DNA from: Candidatus Riflebacteria bacterium HGW-Riflebacteria-1
GTDB lineage: Bacteria > Muiribacteriota > Ozemobacteria > Ozemobacterales > Ozemobacteraceae
Direction of reading: 5' to 3'
Length of the DNA stretch: 64,000 nt
Assembly (NCBI GenBank): GCA_002839445.1
Contig: PGYB01000004.1
Location: forward strand, 1-64,000
Shown here: positions 8,824-17,052 of the stretch, one piece after another
Layout of the letters: every line of letters starts with the position of its first letter
Position numbering within the stretch: position 1 is the first letter of the stretch
Notes under the pieces: generated by a model
Database searches by the model: none
The model's input: only the letters and a program-made list of their open reading frames with translations
What the model was told of the DNA's origin: nothing
Translations under genes and position numbers: made by a program

Positions 8824-9696
8824 CTATGTCGTCGGAACTTTCTTTTTACTGATAAACACCTGAACTTCTCTCACGCACTTCTTAACATCAGCAGCTATCT
8901 CAGAACCAGAGAAGCGGAAGACATTAAACCCCTGGGTCTGCAGCACTCGGTCCTGCTGCTTATCCATGATTATTCGCTGCGGCTCTTTGTGAAACTCGGT
9001 TCCATCACAGTAGATCATGAGACCTGCTGATCCGATAACGAAATCAGGGACAGAGAATTTTTTATTCTCAAGAATAATTTCAACCTGCTCTTCGAACTGT
9101 ATACCATTCCTGATCAGCTCGTCGCGGAATAGCTTCTCGATTGGCGAAGCCGATGCTTCTTGATGGGGAAGGTTGTATCGGCTGTGGTGTTTATTTTTCT
9201 GGAGCTTCTGGCCAACATCGTCACCGCTAGAGCTTTCAACACTGAAGCCTCCAAGTTCCGCTAGTCCAGAGGGATCATAAAAGAATTTACGTAAGAATGC
9301 GCAGAGTAGATCTGTGACGTCTTCTGACAGCCCTTCAACGAAAAGACACAAAATATTCTTCCGATTATGCCCGACCTTAACAATTCCATGCCACCCCATG
9401 TCTGATTCTGGCTTGATGTCAGAGGGTCTTCGATATGCGTAACTAGTAATTCCACTTTTTTCAATCATCTGGATGTAGCTGATTCTGATTTTTGAAATCT
9501 TATACAGCTCCGCATCAATTTGAGCATACCCCTGAGGATTCTGATATTCTGGCTTTGGTGGGACATTGATGTAGCCAATGTGGTTTTCGGTCTCGCAAAC
9601 TATCTTGAACTTTGGGAAGGCCGCCAGATGGCCACCCCAGGATTCTTCTCTATAATTACTGCTGTATCTACAGTAGCCGCCGTATCTTCGTCCCAT
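8824..9696 (-). CDS. DUF559/Vsr-like PD-(D/E)XK endonuclease domain protein
   Basis: The C-terminal 130 residues match the DUF559/very-short-patch-repair-like nuclease fold: SPIEKLFRDELIRNGIQF, a beta strand with a catalytic Asp in FSVPDFVI, then LMIYCDGTEFH, and finally DRVLQTQGFNVFRFSGSEI, the usual end of this fold. The N-terminal 160 residues are unrecognised and may recognise DNA or a trigger. ATG 9696 has GGAG upstream. The gene lies 35 nt from the HNH gene on the same strand, so the two probably share a transcript. The motif order supports DNA cleavage; restriction or repair is a guess. Confidence 0.72.
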   Translation of the reverse strand: MGRRYGGYCRYSSNYREESWGGHLAAFPKFKIVCETENHIGYINVPPKPEYQNPQGYAQIDAELYKISKIRISYIQMIEKSGITSYAYRRPSDIKPESDMGWHGIVKVGHNRKNILCLFVEGLSEDVTDLLCAFLRKFFYDPSGLAELGGFSVESSSGDDVGQKLQKNKHHSRYNLPHQEASASPIEKLFRDELIRNGIQFEEQVEIILENKKFSVPDFVIGSAGLMIYCDGTEFHKEPQRIIMDKQQDRVLQTQGFNVFRFSGSEIAADVKKCVREVQVFISKKKVPTT

Positions 9697-9809
9697 AGAT
9701 CACTCCGGTATAATTTATTTTATTCTGCAGAAGATTTTACACCGGTCGGAAAGGATAGACAACTTTGTAAAAAGAAAAGCGGACCGTTTCTGATCCGCCT
9801 CTTTGATGA

Positions 9810-10115
9810 CTATTCAGTCTTTGCGTTCTGTCTTTGAATGGCACGCCAAGCAATCGGATGGGTTAATTCGTGTGCCTTGGCAAGATTATGTTCACAGAAT
9901 TTTACAATTGTATCTGCATGTTTTTCCATGCCAAGTTGCGTAATGAGTTCGCAAAGCAAATACCTGCCTTGGCCGCCAGCACCTTCTTCGTAACTCGCGA
10001 TAGCGCGGCTGATAGTTTGCAAGTGTGGGCTGCCTAACAGTTCGCGCTCGGTCCGCTCTGCATTGTTCAGAAATTTTCTGAAGATGTTTTCATCATTCAA
10101 AACTTTATAATTCAT
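9810..10115 (-). CDS. Small hypothetical protein, 101 aa
   Basis: ATG 10115 follows AGGAG with good spacing, so the 12-codon extension upstream is not needed. The protein is soluble and helical, with no motif I know (it contains RAIASYEEGAGGQGRYLL and VKFCEHNLAKAHELTHP). The promoter region directly upstream is copy 3 of the spaced inverted repeat, starting 62 nt from the start codon. Gene order makes it the first gene of the 7258-10115 minus-strand cargo row. Confidence 0.6.
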   Translation of the reverse strand: MNYKVLNDENIFRKFLNNAERTERELLGSPHLQTISRAIASYEEGAGGQGRYLLCELITQLGMEKHADTIVKFCEHNLAKAHELTHPIAWRAIQRQNAKTE

Positions 10116-10176
10116 TTGATTCTCCTTTTTTGTGCAGCAAGTGAGCTGCAATTTTGAAATTTAAACACTATGTATG

Positions 10177-10265
10177 ATGAACCTTTATGAACCGAATTCC
10201 AGGGTAGCCCTCGTGAAGATAAATATATGAGCTGCTTACCAGGAATCAGGTTCATAAAGGTTCAT
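10177..10265. repeat. Long-spaced inverted repeat (copy 3 of 3)
   Basis: Arm ATGAACCTTTATGAACC (10177-10193) and its perfect reverse complement GGTTCATAAAGGTTCAT (10249-10265). Pairing extends inward to 24 nt with two mismatches. The arm holds a direct repeat of period 10, and another GGTTCAT follows at 10266-10272. Unlike copies 1 and 2, the spacer is shorter (41 nt inside the extended arms) and contains a small AGGGTAGCCCT hairpin. Confidence 0.78.
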
Positions 10266-10283
10266 GGTTCATAGGTCTGCTCC

Positions 10284-10360
10284 TTAATCCATGCTTAGTC
10301 CACACTTAGTCCAAGGCTAATCCAGAGTTAATCCATGGTTAGTCCAGAGTTGCTCCACAT
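10284..10360. repeat. Seven tandem 11-bp repeats, iteron-like
   Basis: Seven contiguous 11-base units start at 10284, 10295, 10306, 10317, 10328, 10339 and 10350. Consensus is TTARTCCANNN; for example TTAATCCATGC, TTAGTCCACAC and TTAGTCCAAGG. Unit 4 begins with C instead of T and unit 7 reads TTGCTCCACAT. The period of about one helical turn would place identical protein contacts on one DNA face, as in plasmid iterons. The array lies just past the 3' end of the primase gene and beside inverted repeat copy 3. Confidence 0.85.
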
Positions 10361-10394
10361 GTGGTCGGCCATAGCGGCAGAACACATTTCTCAG

Positions 10395-13088
10395 TCAGTA
10401 TCCGAAAAGTTTTATTACGTCCTCATTGTCCGCTGTTACAAGTTCACTACTCAATCTTTTATCAAGGTAGTCACGTTGGAGCTTTTTGGTGTATTCACTG
10501 GTAACTTTACCCTCTCCATCGGCAATTCTCCCGATTCCGTGGTAGTAGTAACCGTTTGTCTTTCGTTCTTTTCTGTAACCACGCTCGGTCAATGCCTGTC
10601 CGAATAACCTTTGAGATTTCGGATATTCTCCAGACTCTTTGCACCAGAACTGAAACGAAGCATACAGCTGCTTTGAGCTCGTAATAGCACACACATCATC
10701 GTAGCAGCACTCAGAAAGGAAGGCCGCAAAGGTATCTTGGGTCTGGCGATATTCTGCCGTTGCAAATTTTACCCTATCCGGTGGCTGAAGTCCGCCCTTC
10801 TGATACTCAAGACAACCTTCAAGAGCCCAGTTCAAGATGCCAGGCCACTCTTCCTTGAGTTTTTCAAGCAATTTCGTGTCGCGCTCTTCTGGTGGTATCA
10901 CCACACCGAAAGGTATCAGATATATACGTCGCCAGGTGCTTTCCGTAGTATCTTTGATTACCGGAACATGATTCGTCGCCAGCCAGAGTTTATGAGTAGG
11001 ATCGAACTCGAAGAAATCTTTACCCATATATCTTGCTTTCATTCGGTCGCTGGTTGTCATGCGCTTAACACTGGCTTCTGCTAACCTTCGGCCTTCTTCA
11101 CTCTCCTGGCAAACAACCATTCGACGCCCCATCAAGTCTGCCAGTTCAGTTGGATGTCTGTCGCTATTGCCACGTGCCTGCATCAGTAGATCTGGAGCAG
11201 CCTGGGTTGCGTAACTGCCCAGCATGGCCAATATGCAGTTGAGAAAGACGCTTTTACCATTGGCGCCAACGCCGTGCAAGATAAACCAGCAATCCCCTTC
11301 CACGCTCCCGGTAAGGGAGTAGCCGATAGCTTTTTTAACGAATGCGATCATTTCGTGGTTGTCGTCAAAGATACGCGCAAGAAAGCCGAGCCATAGTGGA
11401 GCAGTTGCAGAAGGATCGTAGATTACGGGAGCGAGCTTGGTAATGTAATTTTTCCGATCATGTCTCAGCAGATCACCATTTGTAAGATCGACAGTCCCGT
11501 TCTCTACGTTGAGCAGCAACGAATTTTTGTCGAAATCTGCTAATTTGGCACATATTCCCGGCATACTTGCCGCACAACGCAGCGTGGAATTGATTTGGCT
11601 ATCAGACTCACTTCTCTTGCCCCACCTGGCAAGTTCCTTCACGCCTTCTTGTTCGTGGTTCACCGCCTTTTCAGCCACTTCCTCGTAAATACGATGAACC
11701 ACACGCTGTTTATACAGCTCCTTAACACCCATGATGTCAGCTTCCCACGTTCTACCGTTCCATAAGAGCCAGTCAAGCTCTTCGACATGCTTCACGTCAT
11801 CGGCTGTGAGCTCGTAGAAACGTTCGGCGTTGCCCATGTCCGTGTTTCTATATGGGTTATAGATATCTCTCGTTGTCGGAGGTCTCGGCCCTTGTTCCAC
11901 AGAAGATTTCAGCAAATACATTTTGCCGCCATGCGCGTGTGAATACAGGTTGGGCCTGTCACCGGACAGGTTCAGCATACCAACATCGTCGCAATGGTTA
12001 TAGGCAGGCTCAACCGGATCAAGCGTTCTGAGTTTGTCGTACCTTTCCGGGGCTTCAAGTATGTCATCCACCGTCACACTTTCTTCAGACCCATGAACAA
12101 CGACAGTCAATACGAAGTCGCCTGTGAGCTCACCGTCTTCATAGGCTCTGGTATATCTGATTCTTGCTTCTTCCTGTTCTTCTGGGGGATGCTCTGTGAC
12201 CTTCTCTTCGATGCGAGTTTTTCGAACCTTAGCGGCTTCTGGCTTTAACTTGATCTTTTCAGCAGTAACCAGTGTTTCGTATCGTCGTCCTTCTGCGATA
12301 CTCAGGTCTCTGATGGTTTTGCTGTCAAGAGTCTTCAAATTACCAGATATTATCTGCGGTTCTCCACGTCTCTGTTCAAGAGGCGCTTCGCAATAAGCAC
12401 CGGCAGCAAAGTCCAGGCGAGACTGCTGGTAAACAGAAGCGTCGATGATGGACCGCACCAGAAGCTGACCAGCTTTTCCTACTTCGATTCTTCCATGACC
12501 TGCGAGCCACAGGCGCTTGAAGATGAGTTCCCCAACCCTTGGTATGTCGCGAGGATCTTGAATGATCATATACAGTCTTTGCCCGCGCAAGCCTGTGAGC
12601 TGTTCGTCTGTTCCCGAGTTATAAATGAAGCTGCTGCTGGAAGGAATCCACAGCATTTCAAGATCTTTCAGCTCCGACACAGTTCCTTTTAATACCTTGA
12701 CCAACTCTTCCTGGGACATGGGGGTTTTACCCGGTGCCGGGTCGTAGTCGATCATCAGAATCCCATTGCTGTCGGCTGGCCATTCGAAGTTGGCATTTGT
12801 TCTTGAGATCGCGTTCTTGTCAGATGCTATCATGCGTTCCGACAACAACCGTTTTTCATCGCCAACTTTCGCGTGTTTCGGCACCCCGTAGCAGAGTGCC
12901 TGGTTTAGCCCGAGAGAGGTAATAACATCTGAAAACTCCGTCAGTTCGCTTATCTGGCAAAGTTTTACAGAGCCTTCAACCATATTACCGCCGGATTCTT
13001 TTACCAGCTTACCGTCCTCCAGGCGGAAAGTCTTGGTGAGTTTGTCAGGATTAACTGACGTGAACAGGGTGAAAGGGATTTTTTGCAT
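10395..13088 (-). CDS. D5/P4-type primase-helicase
   Basis: This 897-aa protein combines an N-terminal region that looks primase-like (GILMIDYDP, with two acidic residues as in archaeo-eukaryotic primases) with a C-terminal superfamily 3 helicase of the D5/P4 type. Helicase motifs seen: Walker A near residue 600 (LHGVGANGKSVFLN), Walker B-like MVVCQESEEG, and sensor LWLATNHVPVI, followed by the STWRRIYLIPF block and a winged-helix end. Such proteins start replication of phages, satellites and plasmids. ATG 13088 has AAGGAG upstream; a start 27 codons earlier lacks one. The iteron-like array next to its stop fits an origin recognised by this or a neighbouring protein. The helicase call is firm; primase activity is inferred. 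Confidence 0.88.
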   Translation of the reverse strand: MQKIPFTLFTSVNPDKLTKTFRLEDGKLVKESGGNMVEGSVKLCQISELTEFSDVITSLGLNQALCYGVPKHAKVGDEKRLLSERMIASDKNAISRTNANFEWPADSNGILMIDYDPAPGKTPMSQEELVKVLKGTVSELKDLEMLWIPSSSSFIYNSGTDEQLTGLRGQRLYMIIQDPRDIPRVGELIFKRLWLAGHGRIEVGKAGQLLVRSIIDASVYQQSRLDFAAGAYCEAPLEQRRGEPQIISGNLKTLDSKTIRDLSIAEGRRYETLVTAEKIKLKPEAAKVRKTRIEEKVTEHPPEEQEEARIRYTRAYEDGELTGDFVLTVVVHGSEESVTVDDILEAPERYDKLRTLDPVEPAYNHCDDVGMLNLSGDRPNLYSHAHGGKMYLLKSSVEQGPRPPTTRDIYNPYRNTDMGNAERFYELTADDVKHVEELDWLLWNGRTWEADIMGVKELYKQRVVHRIYEEVAEKAVNHEQEGVKELARWGKRSESDSQINSTLRCAASMPGICAKLADFDKNSLLLNVENGTVDLTNGDLLRHDRKNYITKLAPVIYDPSATAPLWLGFLARIFDDNHEMIAFVKKAIGYSLTGSVEGDCWFILHGVGANGKSVFLNCILAMLGSYATQAAPDLLMQARGNSDRHPTELADLMGRRMVVCQESEEGRRLAEASVKRMTTSDRMKARYMGKDFFEFDPTHKLWLATNHVPVIKDTTESTWRRIYLIPFGVVIPPEERDTKLLEKLKEEWPGILNWALEGCLEYQKGGLQPPDRVKFATAEYRQTQDTFAAFLSECCYDDVCAITSSKQLYASFQFWCKESGEYPKSQRLFGQALTERGYRKERKTNGYYYHGIGRIADGEGKVTSEYTKKLQRDYLDKRLSSELVTADNEDVIKLFGY

Positions 13089-13422
13089 GGGGTGCTCCTT
13101 TATGCAAATCCGCGGGCCAAAGCAGTTGCTCCATGCATCAAATCGTGTTATGATTACATTAGAGTGCATTAGCGCCGGCTGCTGAAGCGCAAGGTTCCAA
13201 CTATGACTTCAGCGCGAACAAAAACACATTGATTGCCCATGAGGGCTTTTTTTTCCCTCATTGCACTCTTATTATGGCAGTGATGTTTTGCGATGTCTGT
13301 GTAGTATCACAAAATTTTAACTACACAGACTTGAACTCTCTCGCAGTGCCGATTATGACGAGGCCAGCAGTCGACCCGCTCGCGCTAGGCTCGTTTCGGC
13401 CTTGTGGCTCTCGGTTTTCTGC
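13089..13422. other. Gene-free gap upstream of primase, with inverted repeat
   Basis: No supported gene. It contains a perfect 10-bp inverted repeat TCTGTGTAGT/ACTACACAGA (13296-13305 and 13320-13329) with a 14-nt A/T-rich loop, which could be an operator or an RNA hairpin. A short GCCC/GGGC stem followed by eight T residues lies near 13240 on the plus strand, downstream of nothing recognisable. The primase promoter is presumably here. Confidence 0.5.
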
Positions 13423-14532
13423 TTAAATAGCAGCTTCTAGCAGGCTTGCTAAAAAATCAGGCTGTAAAACCAGAGCCATCCATTTTGCTGTGGTTTTATT
13501 ATACATAGTCCTGTCTTGCTCCGGTCTTGCGAAGGCAAAATCGATAACGTCCTGAATCGATAATGCATCGTTGTTTCGGCTACTCCAGTGGTGAAGATCC
13601 AGGCATTGGAGAAGCCCACAGTCAGCCCAGGTTGTATCTCTACATTCCAGGCTATGTCCCACCCTGTGGGTGTCCCTCAGCGTCTCAAGGCACGCAGCAA
13701 AGCTCGCCTTTAAAAATGCGTCAGGCAGATTAATCGGCACTGATAAAAAAATACGATTTCCCCGCGTCCTCATTGGCACATTGCAGTCTGGGTTGCTGTC
13801 ATAATACTCCGCAAGCCCATTCAGTTCCGTAGCTGATATGGGTCGAATCGGCGGGCTCAACTCTGCTATTCTCGAAATGTCTCTGGTGATCCAGTGACAG
13901 GGGAAGCTGTATACCCACTCACCATAATCAAACAGGCCGTCTATTCCAACTATGCCATTTTGCTCAATGAGTTCTATTATCTTCTCTTGCAGCGGGTGGA
14001 GCGGTGCGTCTTCAATGATCTGTGGCTCGCTGAGTTGCGGAGAATCAGCGTCTTCAATGATCTGTGGCTCGCTGAGTTGCGGAGAATCAACTTCTGCTTC
14101 CTCACGATCCAATTCGTTGATCAGAAATCCTTCAAAATGGTCTGCTAACACACCACCGGTTGCGATGATTTCGACTAAATCAGCATGGTAAAAGGTCAGC
14201 TGGTCCACGGCATCACATTTCAGCAGAAACTGAACAGCGTTCACAATAGTCGAAAAAAGAGAAAGAAGCTTGTCTGCAAATGGCTTTGGCAAATCCGAAG
14301 CTTCTATCTGGCCGCTTTTCAGGAGTTCTAAGTTCCTGCGAAATTCTCTGTAAGCGAGATCAGACAACCACAAGGCGCCAGTTACTGGGTCTGCAGCCTT
14401 GTCGCGCACAAAGGCTCTGACAGAAAACTGCTCCCACCATTTTAACAGAGTAAAACTTTTCAATTTCCTCTGCAAATAGTTGCCCCGCCTAAACCATGCT
14501 GGCGGTCTTGTATTGTTTTTAACTCCTGTCAT
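13423..14532 (-). CDS. Hypothetical protein, 369 aa, with internal tandem duplication
   Basis: No family recognised. The N-terminus is basic (PPAWFRRGNYLQRKLKSF). The middle carries an exact two-copy 14-residue repeat (DSPQLSEPQIIEDA) encoded by a 42-bp duplication, acting as an acidic linker. The C-terminal half contains a short helical module (LQEKIIELIEQNGIVGIDGLFDYGEWV), which could be a winged-helix. Gene order puts it between the two helicase-type replication genes on the same strand, so a replication or regulation role in the element is plausible. ATG 14532 is the first start; its ribosome site is weak. Confidence 0.6.
   Translation of the reverse strand: MTGVKNNTRPPAWFRRGNYLQRKLKSFTLLKWWEQFSVRAFVRDKAADPVTGALWLSDLAYREFRRNLELLKSGQIEASDLPKPFADKLLSLFSTIVNAVQFLLKCDAVDQLTFYHADLVEIIATGGVLADHFEGFLINELDREEAEVDSPQLSEPQIIEDADSPQLSEPQIIEDAPLHPLQEKIIELIEQNGIVGIDGLFDYGEWVYSFPCHWITRDISRIAELSPPIRPISATELNGLAEYYDSNPDCNVPMRTRGNRIFLSVPINLPDAFLKASFAACLETLRDTHRVGHSLECRDTTWADCGLLQCLDLHHWSSRNNDALSIQDVIDFAFARPEQDRTMYNKTTAKWMALVLQPDFLASLLEAAI
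14006..14089. repeat. Exact 42-bp tandem duplication inside a gene
   Basis: Units 14006-14047 and 14048-14089 are identical over 42 bases, start GCGTCTTCAATGATCTG and end GAGAATCA. The duplication keeps the reading frame and adds 14 residues to the acidic linker of the 13423-14532 protein. Perfect identity points to a recent slippage event. Confidence 0.9.
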
Positions 14533-14681
14533 AATGCTCAGATAATATCATAGCTTGCCCAAAAAAACTCTTGGTATCCTCAACCTCAATAACCGTTGCG
14601 CCGTTGCAATAAGCATGAACACAAAAAAAGAGTATAAACCAGCATTAGCCGGAAATGCCACGGCGCCACGGGTAAATCAAA

Positions 14682-14708
14682 AGGGCCGCCTCTTGTTGAG
14701 ACGGCCCT
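14682..14708 (-). terminator. Rho-independent terminator after DUF3631 gene
   Basis: Read on the minus strand, AGGGCCG-x-CTC pairs with GAG-x-CGGCCCT around a 5-nt loop, followed by TTTTGATTT. It begins nine bases past the stop of the 14717-16414 gene. Confidence 0.75.
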
Positions 14709-14716
14709 GCTTGACT

Positions 14717-16414
14717 TTATACCACTCGTATAATGGCTTTATCTTCCCTTGCCATGATGCAAGTATCTTCAACTGTCACTGCATTTGCCACTTCAGCATC
14801 ATTCTCAGGCTGCACTTCACTTGCCGATGCAGCACTCTCATCGTTTAAGTATCTGGCAAAAACCTCCGCAAAATCCGCTGCCTTGTATCCCTTGCTTCTC
14901 GCGCCCTCGGTCGTCCTGATATCTTTGGGATGAATGCCATAGTTCGAGAGAATGTCAGATAGCTGTCTATAAGACATTGGTTTGCCATCGTTGTAAGTAG
15001 ACCACGGTGCCGTATGATCATGGCAAAGTCTTTCGATGAGAAGCCTACTCGGTATGTCTGTCGCAGAATTGGCCGCTAGAATGCGCTCTATGTTCCTCAG
15101 AAGCTCCAATGGCAAGGCAATTGTATTATTGCCCCTGCCGTAAATCGTGATTATTGCATTCTTTATCATTTCATGCCACCTCTCTCCAGCAAGTTCAGAG
15201 ATTGCCAGCAATGGTTCCCAGTTATCGGCATCTCGATTCTGAAGAAAGCCAGTATCAGGTTTCATGTTTGAGAATGCCACTGCGTTATCCTTTGCCCATC
15301 TGCATAGCTTACTATTTAAAGCCAGCAGATGCCCTGGATCAGCGCGCCGGAAGTTCTCAACGGTTTCTTCTTCTCTCTTTTTTCTCATCGGGAGCAAGAT
15401 TGAGCGGCTCAACAGTGTGTCATTCAGAGTGTCAAGCCTAATTCCGGCAATGGCTTTGGGGCACCATGTAGAATATGCCACGGGAACACGTATGCCGTCT
15501 ACCGATTCAGTGCGGTAAACAAAAGCAGAATCCCTTGTGTGCCCGGAGTTTATGATACCAGTCAGCTGCTTCTGCTCTGACATAAATGTATCAGCCTCAT
15601 CGACCAACAAAGTCGGCATGAATCTATCTATGACACGAAAAGCCGTCGCTGATGTTATATTTGCTGCCTGCAAAGGTTTCTTGGACAGCTTTCCCATGAC
15701 TGATAGTAATACTGTTTTACCACACGCCTTCTCCGGAGCTGTTATCATCGCGATTGGCAAAACTGTTGCGTAATCTGCCAGCCAGGTTAATATCGCCCAA
15801 ACCGATGCGGTGTAAAGAGTCGCATTGTCTGCGATCACATACTTTTGCAAAACAGACAAGATCTCGTCGAGCAGATCTTCCCCTGAAACTTCCTCTGGCC
15901 ACAAACCATAAGTCCAGCGCTTATCGGCACCAGCTTGGCCTTCGTCCCCTGAGTCAATCTGCCTTTGCCTTTTTACCTCCTGATCAAGCGTGCTCACGCG
16001 CATCCCAATCTTTCTGGCAACCGACTTTCGAATCTTTTCATACTCAATGTCAGTTAAACTTGCCAGATCTTGAATAGTGTCGGTAAGAGAATTTCCTTCG
16101 CTCATGGTCAGGCCCTTAGGCGTTTCCACGCCTTCAGTCCAGCCCAATTCAAACACCTCGTCCACATCAAAAGAGCTTTTGTCGCTCTCGTTACTTCTGA
16201 CAAGAGCAGCAGTAAATCGCATTTTTACATCGGCCTTGTTATAACCACCAGCTGCGCTATATTGGCCAGCTCTTAGCGCCGCGGCGTAAAGCACAGCATC
16301 TTCTTCACCAGAAGGTGCGGAAGCGATGTTGTTTCTTTCTCTTTCCAGAATTTCTGCAAACGCTTTCTCTTGAAACACTTGGTCCATCTGCATTTCAGCA
16401 GTTTTGTTCGGCAT
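14717..16414 (-). CDS. DUF3631 helicase-like protein
   Basis: The 565-aa protein contains the DUF3631 domain, usually found at the C-terminus of phage and plasmid primase/helicases. Seen: a Walker A-like MITAPEKACGKTVLLSVM near residue 230, TLLVDEADTFM (Walker B), and TWCPKAIAGI with LSRSILLPMRKK, all family hallmarks. The last 110 residues form the DUF3631 C-terminal module (RLCHDHTAPWSTYNDGKPMS, LSDILSNYGIHPK). ATG 16414 has AGGAGG upstream. It lies just below the excisionase gene and is probably co-transcribed with it. It likely drives replication of the element together with the D5-type protein at 10395-13088. Confidence 0.82.
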   Translation of the reverse strand: MPNKTAEMQMDQVFQEKAFAEILERERNNIASAPSGEEDAVLYAAALRAGQYSAAGGYNKADVKMRFTAALVRSNESDKSSFDVDEVFELGWTEGVETPKGLTMSEGNSLTDTIQDLASLTDIEYEKIRKSVARKIGMRVSTLDQEVKRQRQIDSGDEGQAGADKRWTYGLWPEEVSGEDLLDEILSVLQKYVIADNATLYTASVWAILTWLADYATVLPIAMITAPEKACGKTVLLSVMGKLSKKPLQAANITSATAFRVIDRFMPTLLVDEADTFMSEQKQLTGIINSGHTRDSAFVYRTESVDGIRVPVAYSTWCPKAIAGIRLDTLNDTLLSRSILLPMRKKREEETVENFRRADPGHLLALNSKLCRWAKDNAVAFSNMKPDTGFLQNRDADNWEPLLAISELAGERWHEMIKNAIITIYGRGNNTIALPLELLRNIERILAANSATDIPSRLLIERLCHDHTAPWSTYNDGKPMSYRQLSDILSNYGIHPKDIRTTEGARSKGYKAADFAEVFARYLNDESAASASEVQPENDAEVANAVTVEDTCIMAREDKAIIRVV

Positions 16415-16520
16415 TTTATGCCTCCTGTTAGCAATTTCGCTAAGCATGGCTCTTCTTTAACGAAGAACTTAAAAGCTTCGCGGTTGAAAAAAAATCCGAT
16501 GAAGTTGTCAAAGAGCTTTC

Positions 16521-16769
16521 TCAGATGAAGAATTCTTCATCCGGCCCGACGCGATTGGTTTCGATCCATGCGTCTATTTCCTCCCGTTTGAACACGAATG
16601 CTCTGCCACCAGGGGAGATGAGATACGTTGGGATTGCGTGTCTGAGCTGTCGGTCTATCATTGATGGCGAGACACCCAGATAATCAGCAGCTTCCTGTCT
16701 GGTCAGCCACTTTTTTGTGGCCACCAGCGCTCCGTAGTAAACTGTTAGTTTTGTCTGTTTCCCGCTCAT
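16521..16769 (-). CDS. Excisionase/MerR-type helix-turn-helix protein
   Basis: The 82-aa protein has the compact winged-helix of the excisionase family (helix_turn_helix_17). WLTRQEAADYLGVSPSMIDR forms the DNA-reading helices, and YLISPGGRAFVFKREEIDAWI forms the wing and last helix. Such proteins direct excision of integrated elements or regulate their early genes. It is the first gene of the minus-strand replication row and lies divergent from the defence operon at 17053. A TATAAT-like box stands 26-31 bases upstream of its start within a partly palindromic TATACGTATA region, but I saw no good -35. Confidence 0.82.
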   Translation of the reverse strand: MSGKQTKLTVYYGALVATKKWLTRQEAADYLGVSPSMIDRQLRHAIPTYLISPGGRAFVFKREEIDAWIETNRVGPDEEFFI

Positions 16770-17052
16770 AATACGATTATACGTATGTTTTTAAAATCTA
16801 ATGATTCTATGCTTTTAGAAACAGGCTGAAATGAGGTGGGCAAAAGGAAACATTTTTTTTGTATTTGACCTTCCGGCCTGTTTGGTATCAGGTGCAAATC
16901 TGCATTCTTTCAGTCATGCCATTTGGAGGCAGGCAATGCTTCATAAAAGATGAACAAATCGCGGTGATGTGTTAAACTGTGCTGACTTTGCAGGGACGAC
17001 AGTTGTGCGTGTAAAGCTGGCCTGAAAACAAGGCGGAATAAGGATTGAGAGA

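Noticed and set aside
2038..10265. Integron attC sites between cargo genes
   Set aside because: Arms lack the GTTRRRY/RYYYAAC core sites, the cargo genes are in multi-gene rows, and no integron integrase is visible.
10284..10360. CRISPR array
   Set aside because: Units are 11 bp and contiguous with no unique spacers, and no cas genes are present. The Cas4-like protein at 4853 pairs with ERF instead.
16970..17052. Promoter of the six-gene defence operon
   Set aside because: TTGCAG with a 17-nt spacer leads only to GTAAAG; no convincing pair of boxes could be found.
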